Origin: a virus
Direction: 5' to 3' (one strand)
DNA length: 64,000 bases
Virus record (IMG/VR): IMGVR_UViG_3300036402_000303
Location: 1-64,000 of that record
Below, piece by piece: positions 1 through 9,099 of this stretch; positions within the stretch are counted from its first letter, which is position 1, and each line of letters starts with the position of its first letter. Made by a program: the position numbers and the translations under genes. Below the pieces are notes generated by a model that was not told the DNA's origin, made no database searches, and saw only the letters and a list, made by a program, of their open reading frames with translations.

Positions 1-897
1 CTAGCACCAAGGAATACAGACACGGTGTCCTCCAACTGTACCAAGATTGATAGGTGGTGGGGCAAGCTGACTAGGATTGTTCGCGATGGAATTTGGGCCG
101 CCTAGTATCTGACCGGGATTGTTAATCACTGAATTTGGACCACCGGCGATCTGGCCTGGCTTGTTGATGACCGAATTTGGCCCGCCCGTAATTTGACTTG
201 GATTATTGATGATCGAGTTAGGACCGCCGGCTATTTGACCGGGGTTATTGAATACAGAATTTGGGCCTCCTGCGACGCCCTTCCAAGCATCCCGTACCGC
301 CTTGACCACAGTGTTGTTGTCGCCAAAACATCCCGATCCGCCGATTCCAATCGTCAGACATTTTTGAAGCTCGTACGTCGTAAGCTGTCCACCTACGCAG
401 CCGGAGAAAGCGAATGGCTGACCGCCGGTTTGGACCGCGCAATTCGCAACCACTGCTTGCTCTGGAGTTAGATTCCTGCCGCCGGCGCATATCGCTGCTC
501 CAAAAACGTTCGTGCCATTGCTGGCTATACACCCCACGAGCCGTTGCTGATCTCTATCGAGGTAACCATAGCCAGCGCATGACGCGGTAGCGGCGGTGTT
601 TCCACCTGACTGAAAGGCGCACGCGGCGAGGCGTTGTTCTGTTTGAGACAAGGGTCTCTGGGTCGCACAGAATACGAACTCCGCCGGAGAGCTGCTTTGA
701 GATACGCAGTCTGCTACTTGTCGCTGCGAATTCGACATCATTTCACGGCTCCAGCAGGCAGAAAAATCATTAAGATTTCTCTCGGTCTGACATCGAGCGG
801 CGGATAGAGTTGGATCGCCCTGCTCTGCTCTAAGAACCGAGCACCCCACGACGAGCCAAGAACAACAGAGAATTGCGTATTTCAAAAATGCTTGCAT
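1..897 (-). CDS. Cysteine-repeat lipoprotein with tandem 14-aa repeats
   Basis: I start this gene at the ATG at 897 because AAAGGAGAG lies just upstream; an in-frame start at 942 lacks this. The first ~20 residues form a signal peptide ending in a lipobox (LVVGCS), so the product should be a lipoprotein anchored in the envelope. The middle consists of about five degenerate ~30-residue units, each with two cysteines (patterns such as ACAFQSGG and GCIASNG), which probably form disulfides in the periplasm. The C-terminus has five 14-residue repeats of the type GGPNSVINNPGQIA, followed by a short tail ending in PWC. No family function is recognised. The repeat section could vary in copy number between strains. 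The stop codon is at 1-3, so the gene is complete. Confidence 0.75.
   Translation of the reverse strand: MQAFLKYAILCCSWLVVGCSVLRAEQGDPTLSAARCQTERNLNDFSACWSREMMSNSQRQVADCVSQSSSPAEFVFCATQRPLSQTEQRLAACAFQSGGNTAATASCAGYGYLDRDQQRLVGCIASNGTNVFGAAICAGGRNLTPEQAVVANCAVQTGGQPFAFSGCVGGQLTTYELQKCLTIGIGGSGCFGDNNTVVKAVRDAWKGVAGGPNSVFNNPGQIAGGPNSIINNPSQITGGPNSVINKPGQIAGGPNSVINNPGQILGGPNSIANNPSQLAPPPINLGTVGGHRVCIPWC
61..270 (-). repeat. Five tandem 42-nt coding repeats
   Basis: Five consecutive 42-nt units encode the 14-residue motif GGPNS-x-x-N-x-P-x-Q-x-x in the lipoprotein gene. They fill 210 nt exactly with no spacer. The copies differ mainly at third codon positions and at three or four residues, so the array is not brand new but could still expand or contract in frame. 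Confidence 0.85.
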
Positions 898-1083
898 GTC
901 TCTCTCCTTTGAGAGGGACGCGGTGCGGCGTCGAAAGCGCATACAATCACCGATTGAGCTCCTCTCGTCAAGGCGTCGCGTGGGGCTTGGAAACAGTTAT
1001 CGTATGCGGGGAAAACCGCCGAACAGAGGTCCCGTAGCTCCGAGTAACCTTCTCCGTCGATCTGGGTTAGCCCTGCATCCCCC

Positions 1084-1902
1084 TTATAGGACGGCCACGT
1101 CGTAGCGGTCGGTGACACGGCCTACGATGCCGAAGCAGCAGGTAAGGCGAAGACCGCGACCATCGGCGTGCTGTGCGGCGGCTTCACGGAGGACTCGCTG
1201 CGGCAGGCCGGATGCGTCGAGGTGTATCCAGGGCCGGTCGCCCTCCTTGCTTGCTTCGGGGACTCGCTCCTCACAAGATAGATCCCATGGCGCGAAGCCG
1301 GCGATGGTCACGGTCTCCCGCTGCGCGCAGGTCTTCTTCACCCAGTCATTGCTTCGCCCGGTCGGGTAGACGCTGTCGCGCACCTTCGGCACCACGCCTT
1401 CCAGGCTGTCGACCTCGAAGCTTTCGCTGAACTGGACGTCGGTCCCGGCGATGATCTTCTTCAGTTCGGCCTTCCGCTGGAACAGCGGCACTTTCCGGAG
1501 ATCGCGCCCGTTCAGATAGAGCAGATCGAAGGCGACCAGAACGATGCTGGTCGACTTGCCCTTGAGCTTGTTCTGCAGCACCGCGTAGTCCTTAATACCG
1601 TCGGCGGCCGGAACTACGACCTCGCCATCGATGACGGCGGAGCCTGCCTTGATGTGCCAGGCGTCGTGGGCGACTTTCTTGAAGCGATGTGTCCAGTCGT
1701 GACCGCGCCGGGAGAATATCTGCAGCTCTTCGCTGGCAAGGTGGACCTGGACCCGGTAGCCGTGGAATTTGATTTCGTGAATCCAGCGGGACCCGGACGG
1801 CACCCTGTCGATCGCGGATGCCACGGCCGGCTCGATGAAGCCCGGCAGCGGCACCTTGATGCTTGATTTCGGCAGATTTCCTACGCTGGAACGCCCCGAC
1901 AA
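1084..1902 (-). pseudogene. Degenerate LigD-type ATP-dependent DNA ligase fragment
   Basis: Residues ~30-215 match the adenylation domain of LigD-type ATP-dependent ligases. The motif I lysine sits in HEIKFHGYR, motif III is close to VAFDLLYLNGRDLR, and a late motif reads LEGVVPKVRDS followed by TGRSNDWVKK. Between the phrase FEVDS and LEGVV about ten residues that the family normally has are missing. After TIAGFA the sequence no longer resembles the OB-fold domain and runs into unrelated residues to the stop. The product would therefore lack the nucleic-acid-clamping domain, and the gene is probably a decaying remnant. Ku or the rest of a repair operon is not present here. Alternatively it could be a translated but inactive protein. 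Confidence 0.6.
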
Positions 1903-2002
1903 ACTCCACGCAACAAGCGGCTCAAACTGGCAGAGATCAGTCTGTTCCGGAACCGGTAAATCCTTGCTCCGTTACTTCGGCACACCGAAAGAGGAGGAAC
2001 CG

Positions 2003-2196
2003 ATGGCAGTAGTAAAAAGACTAAGTCGGCGCGCGGACGCAAACAGGACCGGTCCCGCGTGGCGGGCAAGCAGGACTACGAAGTCCGGTACGAATCCAAG
2101 AAGACCGGGAAGTCAGCGAAGGCGGTGAAGAAAGCGATCAAGAAGGCTGGCAACGTCCGCAAGAGAGTGGAAAAGCGTCTAACCCGAAAGAAGTAG
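2003..2196 (+). pseudogene. DUF3606-like small protein, frameshifted at codon 2-4
   Basis: The frame from 2014 to the TAG at 2194 encodes a lysine-rich protein containing GRKQDRSRVAGKQDYEV and a helical KKAIKKAGN segment, typical of the ~60-aa DUF3606 proteins of Bradyrhizobiaceae. The ATG at 2003, preceded by a strong GAGGAGG site, is one base out of phase with this frame. One base appears to be missing between 2006 and 2013, and no usable start codon exists in the coding frame after its upstream TAA. As read, translation from 2003 would give an unrelated 41-residue peptide. It is either a real inactivation or a sequencing deletion. Confidence 0.6.
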
Positions 2197-2212
2197 GTTT
2201 GCGAGCCCGCCC

Positions 2213-2476
2213 TCATTGCGGCGGGCACTCGGGGCATGTGTCACCTATCGACTCTAGAACTTCCCGGACCTCCGCCTCGGCGACCTCTGGAGAGAGGCCC
2301 GGAGGCGGATCCTGCCGGGCGATATCGAAGGCGTGCTCCCGGGCGTGGGGGTCAGCGCGGTCCTGCATCCATCCGTGCTCTTCGCATTCACGGATGACGC
2401 CGGCCTCGTTGAGGACTGAGATGGCCCAGCCTCTGTGCGTGCGGATCGCTGTTCTTCTGTCTTTGGTCGTCGGCAT
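2213..2476 (-). CDS. Conserved hypothetical protein, 87 aa
   Basis: A small acidic protein beginning MPTTKDRRTA, with the phrases RECEEHGWMQDRADPHARE and ending in CPECPPQ. It resembles short hypothetical proteins of Bradyrhizobium and Rhodopseudomonas as I remember them; no domain or catalytic motif is recognised. The C-terminal CPEC pair could bind metal. It is convergent with the frameshifted DUF3606 gene and stands alone. Confidence 0.6.
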   Translation of the reverse strand: MPTTKDRRTAIRTHRGWAISVLNEAGVIRECEEHGWMQDRADPHAREHAFDIARQDPPPGLSPEVAEAEVREVLESIGDTCPECPPQ

Positions 2477-2672
2477 CGAATACTCCTGCTGAGACGGAAT
2501 CTTTCAACAGGCAGCTTGTTCCGCGCAACTTGAGCGATAATCGGACTGTTCGCAGCCGATGCCAGCTTGCTCCTATCGGACTGGTTGAACTTAGAATATC
2601 CCGCGTCGCGTTCTCGTGGACCCACTTGAACTTCTTGTCCCATCCGACTGACCACTTAGACTCGGCGCTCAG

Positions 2673-5558
2673 TCACGCAGCACTGGGAACGGGATAGACG
2701 TTCATTTTCACTCCGCTTCGGGCGTTTCCGCTCAATTCTATAACCTTCAGGGGTTTGACCAATCCTTCGGGAGTTGACACCGATCCGATGTTCATAAATT
2801 TCTCGACCAAGTGTCGAGCGAAAGCTCGACTTGCAGTCGTCACAACCAAGTTTTGGCGGGAACTGCCCTCCATGACTGTTGCTCGGAATACGTCAAGCAG
2901 TCCAACCCGGTTAAGATCGTCCAAATGTGTCACGGGCTCGTCAAGAAAAAACGTCCCGCCGAGGCTGCGCGCACGTGCCAGGAAAAGCGCGAGCGCTAAG
3001 TCCTGTCGCTGCCCCTGACTGAAATCCGTTCTAGGATCGAGTTGGGCTTCACCAGCTGTCGCTAACCAGTGGAGGAAGTTATCAGCCTGTCCCATCTCGA
3101 TTTCATCAAAAACTCGATTTGCATGCATGCGAGCAAAGAGCGGATTGACGACACAGCTCAGAGCCCGCACCTGCCTTCCACTGATCTCGGTATACGCCTC
3201 GTGAAAAGTCTTGGCTGCGCGCCGAGCAGCCGACAATCGCCTTCGGATGCTCGTGTGTCGCTTTTTCAACGGAGCGATATTTGCTTCAAGCTCAGATAGC
3301 TGCGTCTGCCTCACTTCGGTGGACCACGATTTGCGCGCCGCTGCGATATGAGTATCAATGATCGCAAGTTGAGCCGCTTCCGCCGCAAGTTCGGCCCGAA
3401 CTTCGTTCAAAGCGCTTGGTGTCCATTCGCGGTCGACGGCCGCCTGGGACCACAGCCTCCGCAACCCTTCAAGCTCTCCCGCTGCCGCCGCAATCCGCTC
3501 GCGCAAATTTCGCAAGTTAGATTGAGTCGAGATAAATTCGGCCCGTAGTCTATCGCGTTCTTTGATAGCAGCGCGTTCGTTGGCCGACGCCAAGGCAATA
3601 GTTCTCTCAATCGCCGCGCCACGTCCCTTGGTCAGCTCCGAAAGATGTACAGTGGCGTTCACCAGCGGGATGAAATCAGGGAGAGGCGAACCGACATTTT
3701 TCTCAAAAACCGTCGATGCAAATCGATCGACATTTCTGTAGAGATCAACGAATACCTGCGCCACTAGGAGCCGGTGTTCAAAATGGGTGAGCACGACCCG
3801 GGCGTCAGAACGTTCTATACTGACTCCGAGTTCGCGGTAGTTCTGCGCCCGAACTTGCACAGCCTGAGACACGGCGTTGAGTTCAAATCTCAAAGTTTCG
3901 ACGTCATTGCGGCGCGCCAAAGCGGACTGATGGGTCGCGCGAGCCTCGCGGGCCAAACGGGCTGCATCTGCAGCTGTCCTTTCGGCGATTTTTAGAATCG
4001 CGGGCGCTCCAGCGAGTGTTTGGCTAACCGCCTCTTTTAGATTCTGCAGCGAATTCCAATCATGCCCACATAGAGGACAATCCGACGCCGTTTCACCGTG
4101 CGAGTGCGATAGAAACTCTCGTCCCGCAGCTTGGAGACGAGAAATCGGGGCAGCCATCGAATCAAAGCGATTCCTTGCCTCGGTAGCCCTTGCGTTCGCT
4201 TGGTCAGCTACCCGCCGCAGCGCAGCCATGTTGTCTTCGGACTGCACAAACTTTTGCAACTCTGCCCATCGAGCGTTCAGAAGTTGCAAGCGTTCGCGTT
4301 CAGCTTGCGCTTGGCTGAAATTTGATAGGGCGGTCCTAATTTGCGAGAGTCGATATTGAATCTGATCCAACGTCCATGTGACTTCTGGGAGCGCTTGACG
4401 TAGCTGCCCAAAAGTGGCGTTAGACGGCAACGGAACAGCAGCACTCGCGTTGGCCAAAGTTTGTGATAGCCGCGCTATCAATGGGGGCAACACATCTCGA
4501 ACTTGCTGAAGACCGGGAAGCAGATTTTGAGCGGCCGTCCTTTCTTCTGTGTACCTCGCTACGGCAGCGGCAATCGATCGACCTGACTCCTCTATCTTAG
4601 AAAATTGCAAAGCGAGATTGACTTCTTCGTGACTCAATATTTTGAGTTGGGCCTCCACATCCAACCGATGGTTCCAATCACCAGCAACTCTGTCGAAGGA
4701 TGTCTGACGCTGCAGACGCGCTCGATCTTTTCGAGCGTGTTCAGCAGTTGCAGCCTCTATGCGCCGACCAAGATTTGAGGAACTAGCTCGAGATTGCTTT
4801 GGTTGCGACCCTAGTTGGCGCTCCGCATTCTCGATTTCTGCTAAGCTGGAGGTCACACGAGCTTGACCATCCGGAGAATTGGCGCGGGCAATTTCAAGCC
4901 GAAGCTGTGTTGCCGATTTTTCAAGACTTTGGATAGACGTTGCTATGCTGCGCTCAATACTTGTCAATTCGCTCCGATAGCGGTCGCAGCTTCGCTCGGC
5001 ATCCAATAGATGTCGGATGCCGAGCAAGTCCGCGAACACCTGGGTGCGGCGTTCAATGGTGCTGTCGTCCGTATCCACCAACGCCGAGAGCGCCTCCGCG
5101 GATAGAAACCGCGTTCCTCTAAGCCAGTTTTGGCGAAGGCTGATAGCTGTCTTGTGATGAGCGTCGGCAGCGGCAGCGGCAGGCGCTAAAATAGCCAATA
5201 GGTCCCCGATCCGCGCCGCCTTACCTTTCGGAATTTCTTGGAGCCAAGCACCGGATGCCGTACGAGTCAGCACCCGTTGGTCGGCACCGATACGCAGGTG
5301 GGCTCGCACCATCGGCTCGGCGTCATCGGCAGCGAACTTAGAGTGAAGAACATCTGCATCAAACGTCTGGCCTTCGCGAAGACGTTCTACCTGCGCAGTA
5401 AGAAGCCATTCTACAGCTTCGCACATGGTCGTCTTACCCGTACCGTTTGGGGCAAACACCACCGTAATCGGAGAGCTTAGGTCCAGATCGAGCGGTTCGC
5501 TTATTCCACGAAACGACTCAATGTGAAGTCTAGAGATTCTGATGCCGTCGTGCTTCAC
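2673..5558 (-). CDS. SMC/Rad50-like ABC ATPase of a three-gene cassette
   Basis: This 961-residue protein has the layout of SMC/Rad50/RecN-type ABC ATPases. It has an N-terminal Walker A (APNGTGKTT, ~36-44), long charged helical arms predicted to be coiled coil, a central zinc-hook-like CPLC at ~494-497, a C-terminal ABC signature region (FSQGQRQD, ~846-853) and Walker B with switch residues (TFFLDEPVTHLDD, ~868-880). Such proteins act at DNA ends or on nucleoprotein complexes and are the sensor-motor in many anti-phage systems. Its start overlaps the stop of the upstream gene by 4 nt, so translation is probably coupled. It is the third gene of the operon, with the ~200-aa and nitrilase-fold proteins. 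I infer an ABC-3C-like conflict system; the exact subtype cannot be fixed from sequence alone. Confidence 0.8.
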   Translation of the reverse strand: MKHDGIRISRLHIESFRGISEPLDLDLSSPITVVFAPNGTGKTTMCEAVEWLLTAQVERLREGQTFDADVLHSKFAADDAEPMVRAHLRIGADQRVLTRTASGAWLQEIPKGKAARIGDLLAILAPAAAAADAHHKTAISLRQNWLRGTRFLSAEALSALVDTDDSTIERRTQVFADLLGIRHLLDAERSCDRYRSELTSIERSIATSIQSLEKSATQLRLEIARANSPDGQARVTSSLAEIENAERQLGSQPKQSRASSSNLGRRIEAATAEHARKDRARLQRQTSFDRVAGDWNHRLDVEAQLKILSHEEVNLALQFSKIEESGRSIAAAVARYTEERTAAQNLLPGLQQVRDVLPPLIARLSQTLANASAAVPLPSNATFGQLRQALPEVTWTLDQIQYRLSQIRTALSNFSQAQAERERLQLLNARWAELQKFVQSEDNMAALRRVADQANARATEARNRFDSMAAPISRLQAAGREFLSHSHGETASDCPLCGHDWNSLQNLKEAVSQTLAGAPAILKIAERTAADAARLAREARATHQSALARRNDVETLRFELNAVSQAVQVRAQNYRELGVSIERSDARVVLTHFEHRLLVAQVFVDLYRNVDRFASTVFEKNVGSPLPDFIPLVNATVHLSELTKGRGAAIERTIALASANERAAIKERDRLRAEFISTQSNLRNLRERIAAAAGELEGLRRLWSQAAVDREWTPSALNEVRAELAAEAAQLAIIDTHIAAARKSWSTEVRQTQLSELEANIAPLKKRHTSIRRRLSAARRAAKTFHEAYTEISGRQVRALSCVVNPLFARMHANRVFDEIEMGQADNFLHWLATAGEAQLDPRTDFSQGQRQDLALALFLARARSLGGTFFLDEPVTHLDDLNRVGLLDVFRATVMEGSSRQNLVVTTASRAFARHLVEKFMNIGSVSTPEGLVKPLKVIELSGNARSGVKMNVYPVPSAA

Positions 5559-6160
5559 AGATCTTCTCCGCCGTCTTGCCGGGCGAGCGTGGCCGGGTTT
5601 ACACCCTCCAATTCACGCCATAATCTTTCGGCCTCTTTGTCGAGTCGAGGCCAATAGACATCTGCCGAACCTGCGGTATCCGCAACTGGTAAACCGAGCA
5701 CTGTAACGTCTGCGATCCTAGCCCAAGTGGCATTGGAAGCAACGGGCTGATTGAGATCCTCCGAAGGGCTTGGCCAGATTATGTGTTTGCGGCAGACTCG
5801 AAATGAGAGTTCCAATTCCCTGATCATCACCTGCAAATCTTTCGTCGGCGCGGTCGGTAACGCGAGAATGAGATACCCATCGACCACGCGACCATTCACT
5901 TGCGCTTCTTTTACTCCAAGCAACTCGTCGAAATAGCTTTGGCCTTGCTCTGCCGCCAACTGCAATTCTTCTGCACCAATTTTCTGGATCGGCCAAAGTA
6001 ACAAGCTAGCATAATCACTCGCCCAGAGCGTCGTTCCACGCGGAGGATCAATAGCAAGATTCTTGAACGTGGGAATTAACTCCATTCGAAATCCAACCTT
6101 TTCGCAAAGATCGCTGATCTCTAGCTGAGCGTTCTCAAGAAGATCTGCATTGATGCTCAT
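5555..6160 (-). CDS. Middle component (~200 aa) of the ATPase/nitrilase cassette
   Basis: A 201-residue cytoplasmic protein without signal peptide. Its central part reads VDGYLILALP followed by a helix IRELELSFRVCRKHIIWP. The combination of a conserved hydrophobic strand and a C-R-K-h-h-h-W motif is reminiscent of the small middle components (MC) of ABC three-component systems; this assignment is from memory of the family and needs a profile search. It lies 3 nt downstream of the nitrilase-fold gene and overlaps the ATPase start by 4 nt, which fits a stoichiometric bridge between the two. No catalytic motif is visible. Confidence 0.65.
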   Translation of the reverse strand: MSINADLLENAQLEISDLCEKVGFRMELIPTFKNLAIDPPRGTTLWASDYASLLLWPIQKIGAEELQLAAEQGQSYFDELLGVKEAQVNGRVVDGYLILALPTAPTKDLQVMIRELELSFRVCRKHIIWPSPSEDLNQPVASNATWARIADVTVLGLPVADTAGSADVYWPRLDKEAERLWRELEGVNPATLARQDGGEDL

Positions 6161-6163
6161 CGT

Positions 6164-8284
6164 TCAGGCCGCCTTCGGATTGAAGTATCGTCTAAGACGC
6201 AAGATCAATTCTTTCAGATCTTCCTCGTCTCCGGGCTTGCTCACGTCGTAGTCGGCATAGACCGAATTCACCGCGTCCAGCCTTACGCAAGCGACGGAGC
6301 GCTCGAATTGCGACGCCGTGATATCACTTTTGATTGGTGCAAGACTTCCTCCGACATGCAGGTCATCAGCTCCAGGCGGAGGCTCGCCAAAATTCGCTCT
6401 GCGGCCGCTCTTGACCAATCCTTCAGGCGGCGCGCCGTGCGGGCCATCGCAGAGAACAATGAGCGGTGGGTGATATCCAACGATTGTCTTCCAAGCAACA
6501 ATCTCTGACAAGATCTGACGTTGCGTCCTTTCCGCATCCTGCCAAACAAGGATTGTCAGCTCATCGGCAAACCGCAATTGCCCCTGAATGTCATCATCGC
6601 TTTGCCAGACAATTCCCTTCGACGTTGAGATCGTTGCAAGTGCAAACATCGCATTTCGAAATGAATGCTCGACAGCCGGTACATGCAAGCGGTCCGGGTC
6701 ATGAATTGTTCCCGAGCTAACACCGTGCAAGAGTGTTCGTAGAAGCCGTTCTGACGTCGGCCGATCTCCCGCATCCAAGTGTACGGCCAATCGCTTAAGG
6801 CCTTGGCCCACCCGAGGTGCCCAAGTAACCAGCGGCGGATGTCGATGCAAGAATCGGGCGACTTCGGTTTGGCAGATCGGGGGTGGCTCAGTTACGGGCG
6901 CTGATATGCCGGCGTTAACGAGAGAACAACACAGGCTCGCGTGCCAAACAAAGAGGTTGCCCGTTGGGACATAAGGACTCCACGCTATCGGCCCTCCAAC
7001 GATCTGAGGCCGCGTGTCTCGAACGACGGCCCCCCTAACGTTTTGGCTCTCGATAGCCCGACCAGCCGGCAAATTCTTCTGATTGCGTGGTATTTCTGTG
7101 AAGCGAGCATAGACGCCAGACAGGGAACGCCATTTGTCGGTAGCCTCGTCCGCCAGGTAACAACTATTGGCGATGTTCGCTAGCGCTACCACAGTGGGTC
7201 TGCCGATCGTTGCTACATTGAGCCAATAATTAATCGCCGCATTCCAGTTGTCGTTCTGACGTACTTGATAGGTCGAGCCCGCGACAAGCACGGGACGAAC
7301 GGTGCCTCTACTCGGCACGAGAGACTGTTCGATACGCCTTAGCGCTGTCCCCTCCCCGTCGGCATAAGATTGAACAAGATCAGCACAAATTAGGGGGAAA
7401 ATGTCCAGATCGTTGAAGGCAATACGCAAGAGCATCTGACCACATGCCAGCGCAAGCTGCGCCTCTGCAGTCTGCTCAAGATGGTTTTTCAGGTGTGCAA
7501 TGCACATTGTCTCGGCAGCGAACCCGTGGATCCAACACCACCCGCCGTTAACCCGTAGGACATTGGAGATTGGCTGCTCGTCTTGATCCCATCCCAAATG
7601 GCGCGAGGTTACTCCGGCTGTTGCAGCCCATTGCAGCACGTCCTGGCCCCTAGTCGCACCAAATCCCGCGATAAGAACGAGCGGTTGAGGGCTAGCCCGC
7701 ACCGCCGCATCAATGGCGACCCAATCACCTGAGCCGAAGGCGTACTCGGGAGCAATAATCACCGCTGGAAGATGGCCCGGAGCCAAGTCGCGCAGCACGG
7801 GAGCACCGTGTCGAGCCCCCCCATTGAGTAGGTCGTTAATCACCGCGACCGTGGATGGCCTCGATGCGTCCGATCCAATCCACTCTAGAGGCGTTGGCTC
7901 GGTTTGAAGAATCACAAGATTGAGCCGGCCGTCTGCTAATCTGACGTTTGCGTCAACTGTCAAACTGGCGATTTTTAGATGGGTATCGAATTCAATCACG
8001 GGAGGGGACACTATCAAATTGGTGGGACCAGAATGACTATAACCACCATAGCGGTGGTGCACGAGCACGTCACCAACAGGTTGTAGTGGAGGCGCATATA
8101 ATCGCTTTGTTGAAGGCGGCTTCCATTGCGAGCTTACCATTGACCACAAGGCTTTCAGCAATGTCAGCAATAGCGATGTGACCGCTGACGTCGTAGTCGG
8201 CCCGGTGCGGCAGCAATGCGTCCATCTTTGTTTCCCCCGAGTAGATGCAGTGCACGGGAGGAGCAACTTCAGGCGGTCATCCAT
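6164..8284 (-). CDS. Nitrilase-fold protein, putative effector of ATPase cassette (5' end probably frameshifted)
   Basis: In the continuous frame the carbon-nitrogen hydrolase signature is visible in order: Glu in IIAPEYAF (~180), Lys in IAHLKNHLE (~266) and Cys in FPLICADL (~300). A further ~400 residues of unassigned sequence form the C-terminus. Nitrilase-superfamily enzymes cleave non-peptide C-N bonds; here the likely role is an effector that consumes a small molecule or modifies a partner. The first ~60 residues look unnatural. Another frame, starting at an ATG at 8225 behind a GGGGGAA site, encodes a natural-looking N-terminus (DYDVSGHIAIADIAESLVV), then runs into a stop. The two frames would join near 8095-8115, so a single-base shift (mutation or sequencing error) is likely and the ancestral start is 8225. 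The rest of the cassette lies immediately downstream. Confidence 0.7.
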   Translation of the reverse strand: MDDRLKLLLPCTASTRGKQRWTHCCRTGPTTTSAVTSLLLTLLKALWSMVSSQWKPPSTKRLYAPPLQPVGDVLVHHRYGGYSHSGPTNLIVSPPVIEFDTHLKIASLTVDANVRLADGRLNLVILQTEPTPLEWIGSDASRPSTVAVINDLLNGGARHGAPVLRDLAPGHLPAVIIAPEYAFGSGDWVAIDAAVRASPQPLVLIAGFGATRGQDVLQWAATAGVTSRHLGWDQDEQPISNVLRVNGGWCWIHGFAAETMCIAHLKNHLEQTAEAQLALACGQMLLRIAFNDLDIFPLICADLVQSYADGEGTALRRIEQSLVPSRGTVRPVLVAGSTYQVRQNDNWNAAINYWLNVATIGRPTVVALANIANSCYLADEATDKWRSLSGVYARFTEIPRNQKNLPAGRAIESQNVRGAVVRDTRPQIVGGPIAWSPYVPTGNLFVWHASLCCSLVNAGISAPVTEPPPICQTEVARFLHRHPPLVTWAPRVGQGLKRLAVHLDAGDRPTSERLLRTLLHGVSSGTIHDPDRLHVPAVEHSFRNAMFALATISTSKGIVWQSDDDIQGQLRFADELTILVWQDAERTQRQILSEIVAWKTIVGYHPPLIVLCDGPHGAPPEGLVKSGRRANFGEPPPGADDLHVGGSLAPIKSDITASQFERSVACVRLDAVNSVYADYDVSKPGDEEDLKELILRLRRYFNPKAA

Positions 8285-8829
8285 ATGACCTCTTGTGACG
8301 GGACAGCTTACAGGAAGCGGAATCCTGCTCTGTTCTCGCTACGCGATCTGAAAACGTAGAGAAATCAGCGTCGCGCCTCATACTTGAGGTCCCGTAGCCC
8401 CCGACAAGCGTTGGATTTGCTGCCTGCCCGGATTGATGCCGCCGATGAAGAAGGCGATCGTGTTGTGGATGACCTTGGCGTTGCGGTCGTTCTTAGGCGG
8501 CGGCCATCGACACGGTGCGTGTCTGCATGCCCCCCATCATCGGTGCTCCATCCAATTTGATCAATTTGGCCAGCCTGACCCATTGAATTGACCTTCCAGA
8601 ACACAGGTTGATAGGCCAAACCAAATTTTAGCCCGACAGCGGAGAATGCCGCCGCGCTTAAACCGCGCTTTGGGAACTCCTCGCCAAACATACCGTTCGT
8701 GTGGACAGGCCTGATGCTAGGCATCACCATCTAGGTGATCTCTTCTATTCATGACGGCGTGCCCACTTCCTGCCCTACCCACCAAGAGCCAATCGGCCTC
8801 TTTTGGGCTCCCTCTGTTTAACATCAACC
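8285..8829 (+). other. About 545 nt without a confident gene
   Basis: This stretch separates the ATPase cassette promoter side from the next element. On the minus strand there are two short stretches that read like protein in different frames (around 8560-8720 and 8390-8480, the latter containing VIHNTIAFFIGGINPG), suggesting a decayed gene. I could not assemble them into one frame or recognise a family. Confidence 0.3.
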
Positions 8830-9022
8830 ATGGAGAAAAAACCTGTCCTACATCTACGACCCCTGTAACGATCGACCTGTTCTCGCTGTTCGCCTTAAGA
8901 CCCACGAAATGGCTCGCATCGACGAAGCCCGTCACCGCATGAAGCTCTCGCGAAGCGACCTAGCTCGCCGTGCGTTGAGCAGCCTTTTAGATAAGCTTCA
9001 GGCTGAAGCTGCCGCGAAGTGA
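8830..9022 (+). pseudogene. Small ribbon-helix-helix-like protein, frameshifted in an A6 run
   Basis: The ATG at 8830 opens with ATG GAG and then six A residues. With five A residues it would read MEKNLSYIYDPC and continue as RPVLAVRLKTHEMARIDEARHRMKLSRSDLARRAL to the TGA at 9020, a plausible 62-residue DNA-binding protein of the ribbon-helix-helix type. With six, translation stops after 12 codons. The part from the internal ATG at 8909 (37 codons) remains open. It lies directly upstream of the replication gene, where a small copy-control regulator would be expected. Homopolymer slippage or a sequencing error are both plausible; transcriptional slippage could also restore the frame. Confidence 0.5.
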
Positions 9023-9099
9023 TCCGTCATCACGAGAAAAAGCCCCGAAAGCGCGTCGACGCTCCGGGGCCGATAACCTATTTCGTCACAGGAAACACC

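Noticed and set aside
8836-8842. A AAA AAC heptamer in the small RHH gene as a programmed -1 frameshift
   Set aside because: The heptamer is out of phase (codons are AAA AAA C..), and the needed change is +1, so classic tandem slippage does not apply.
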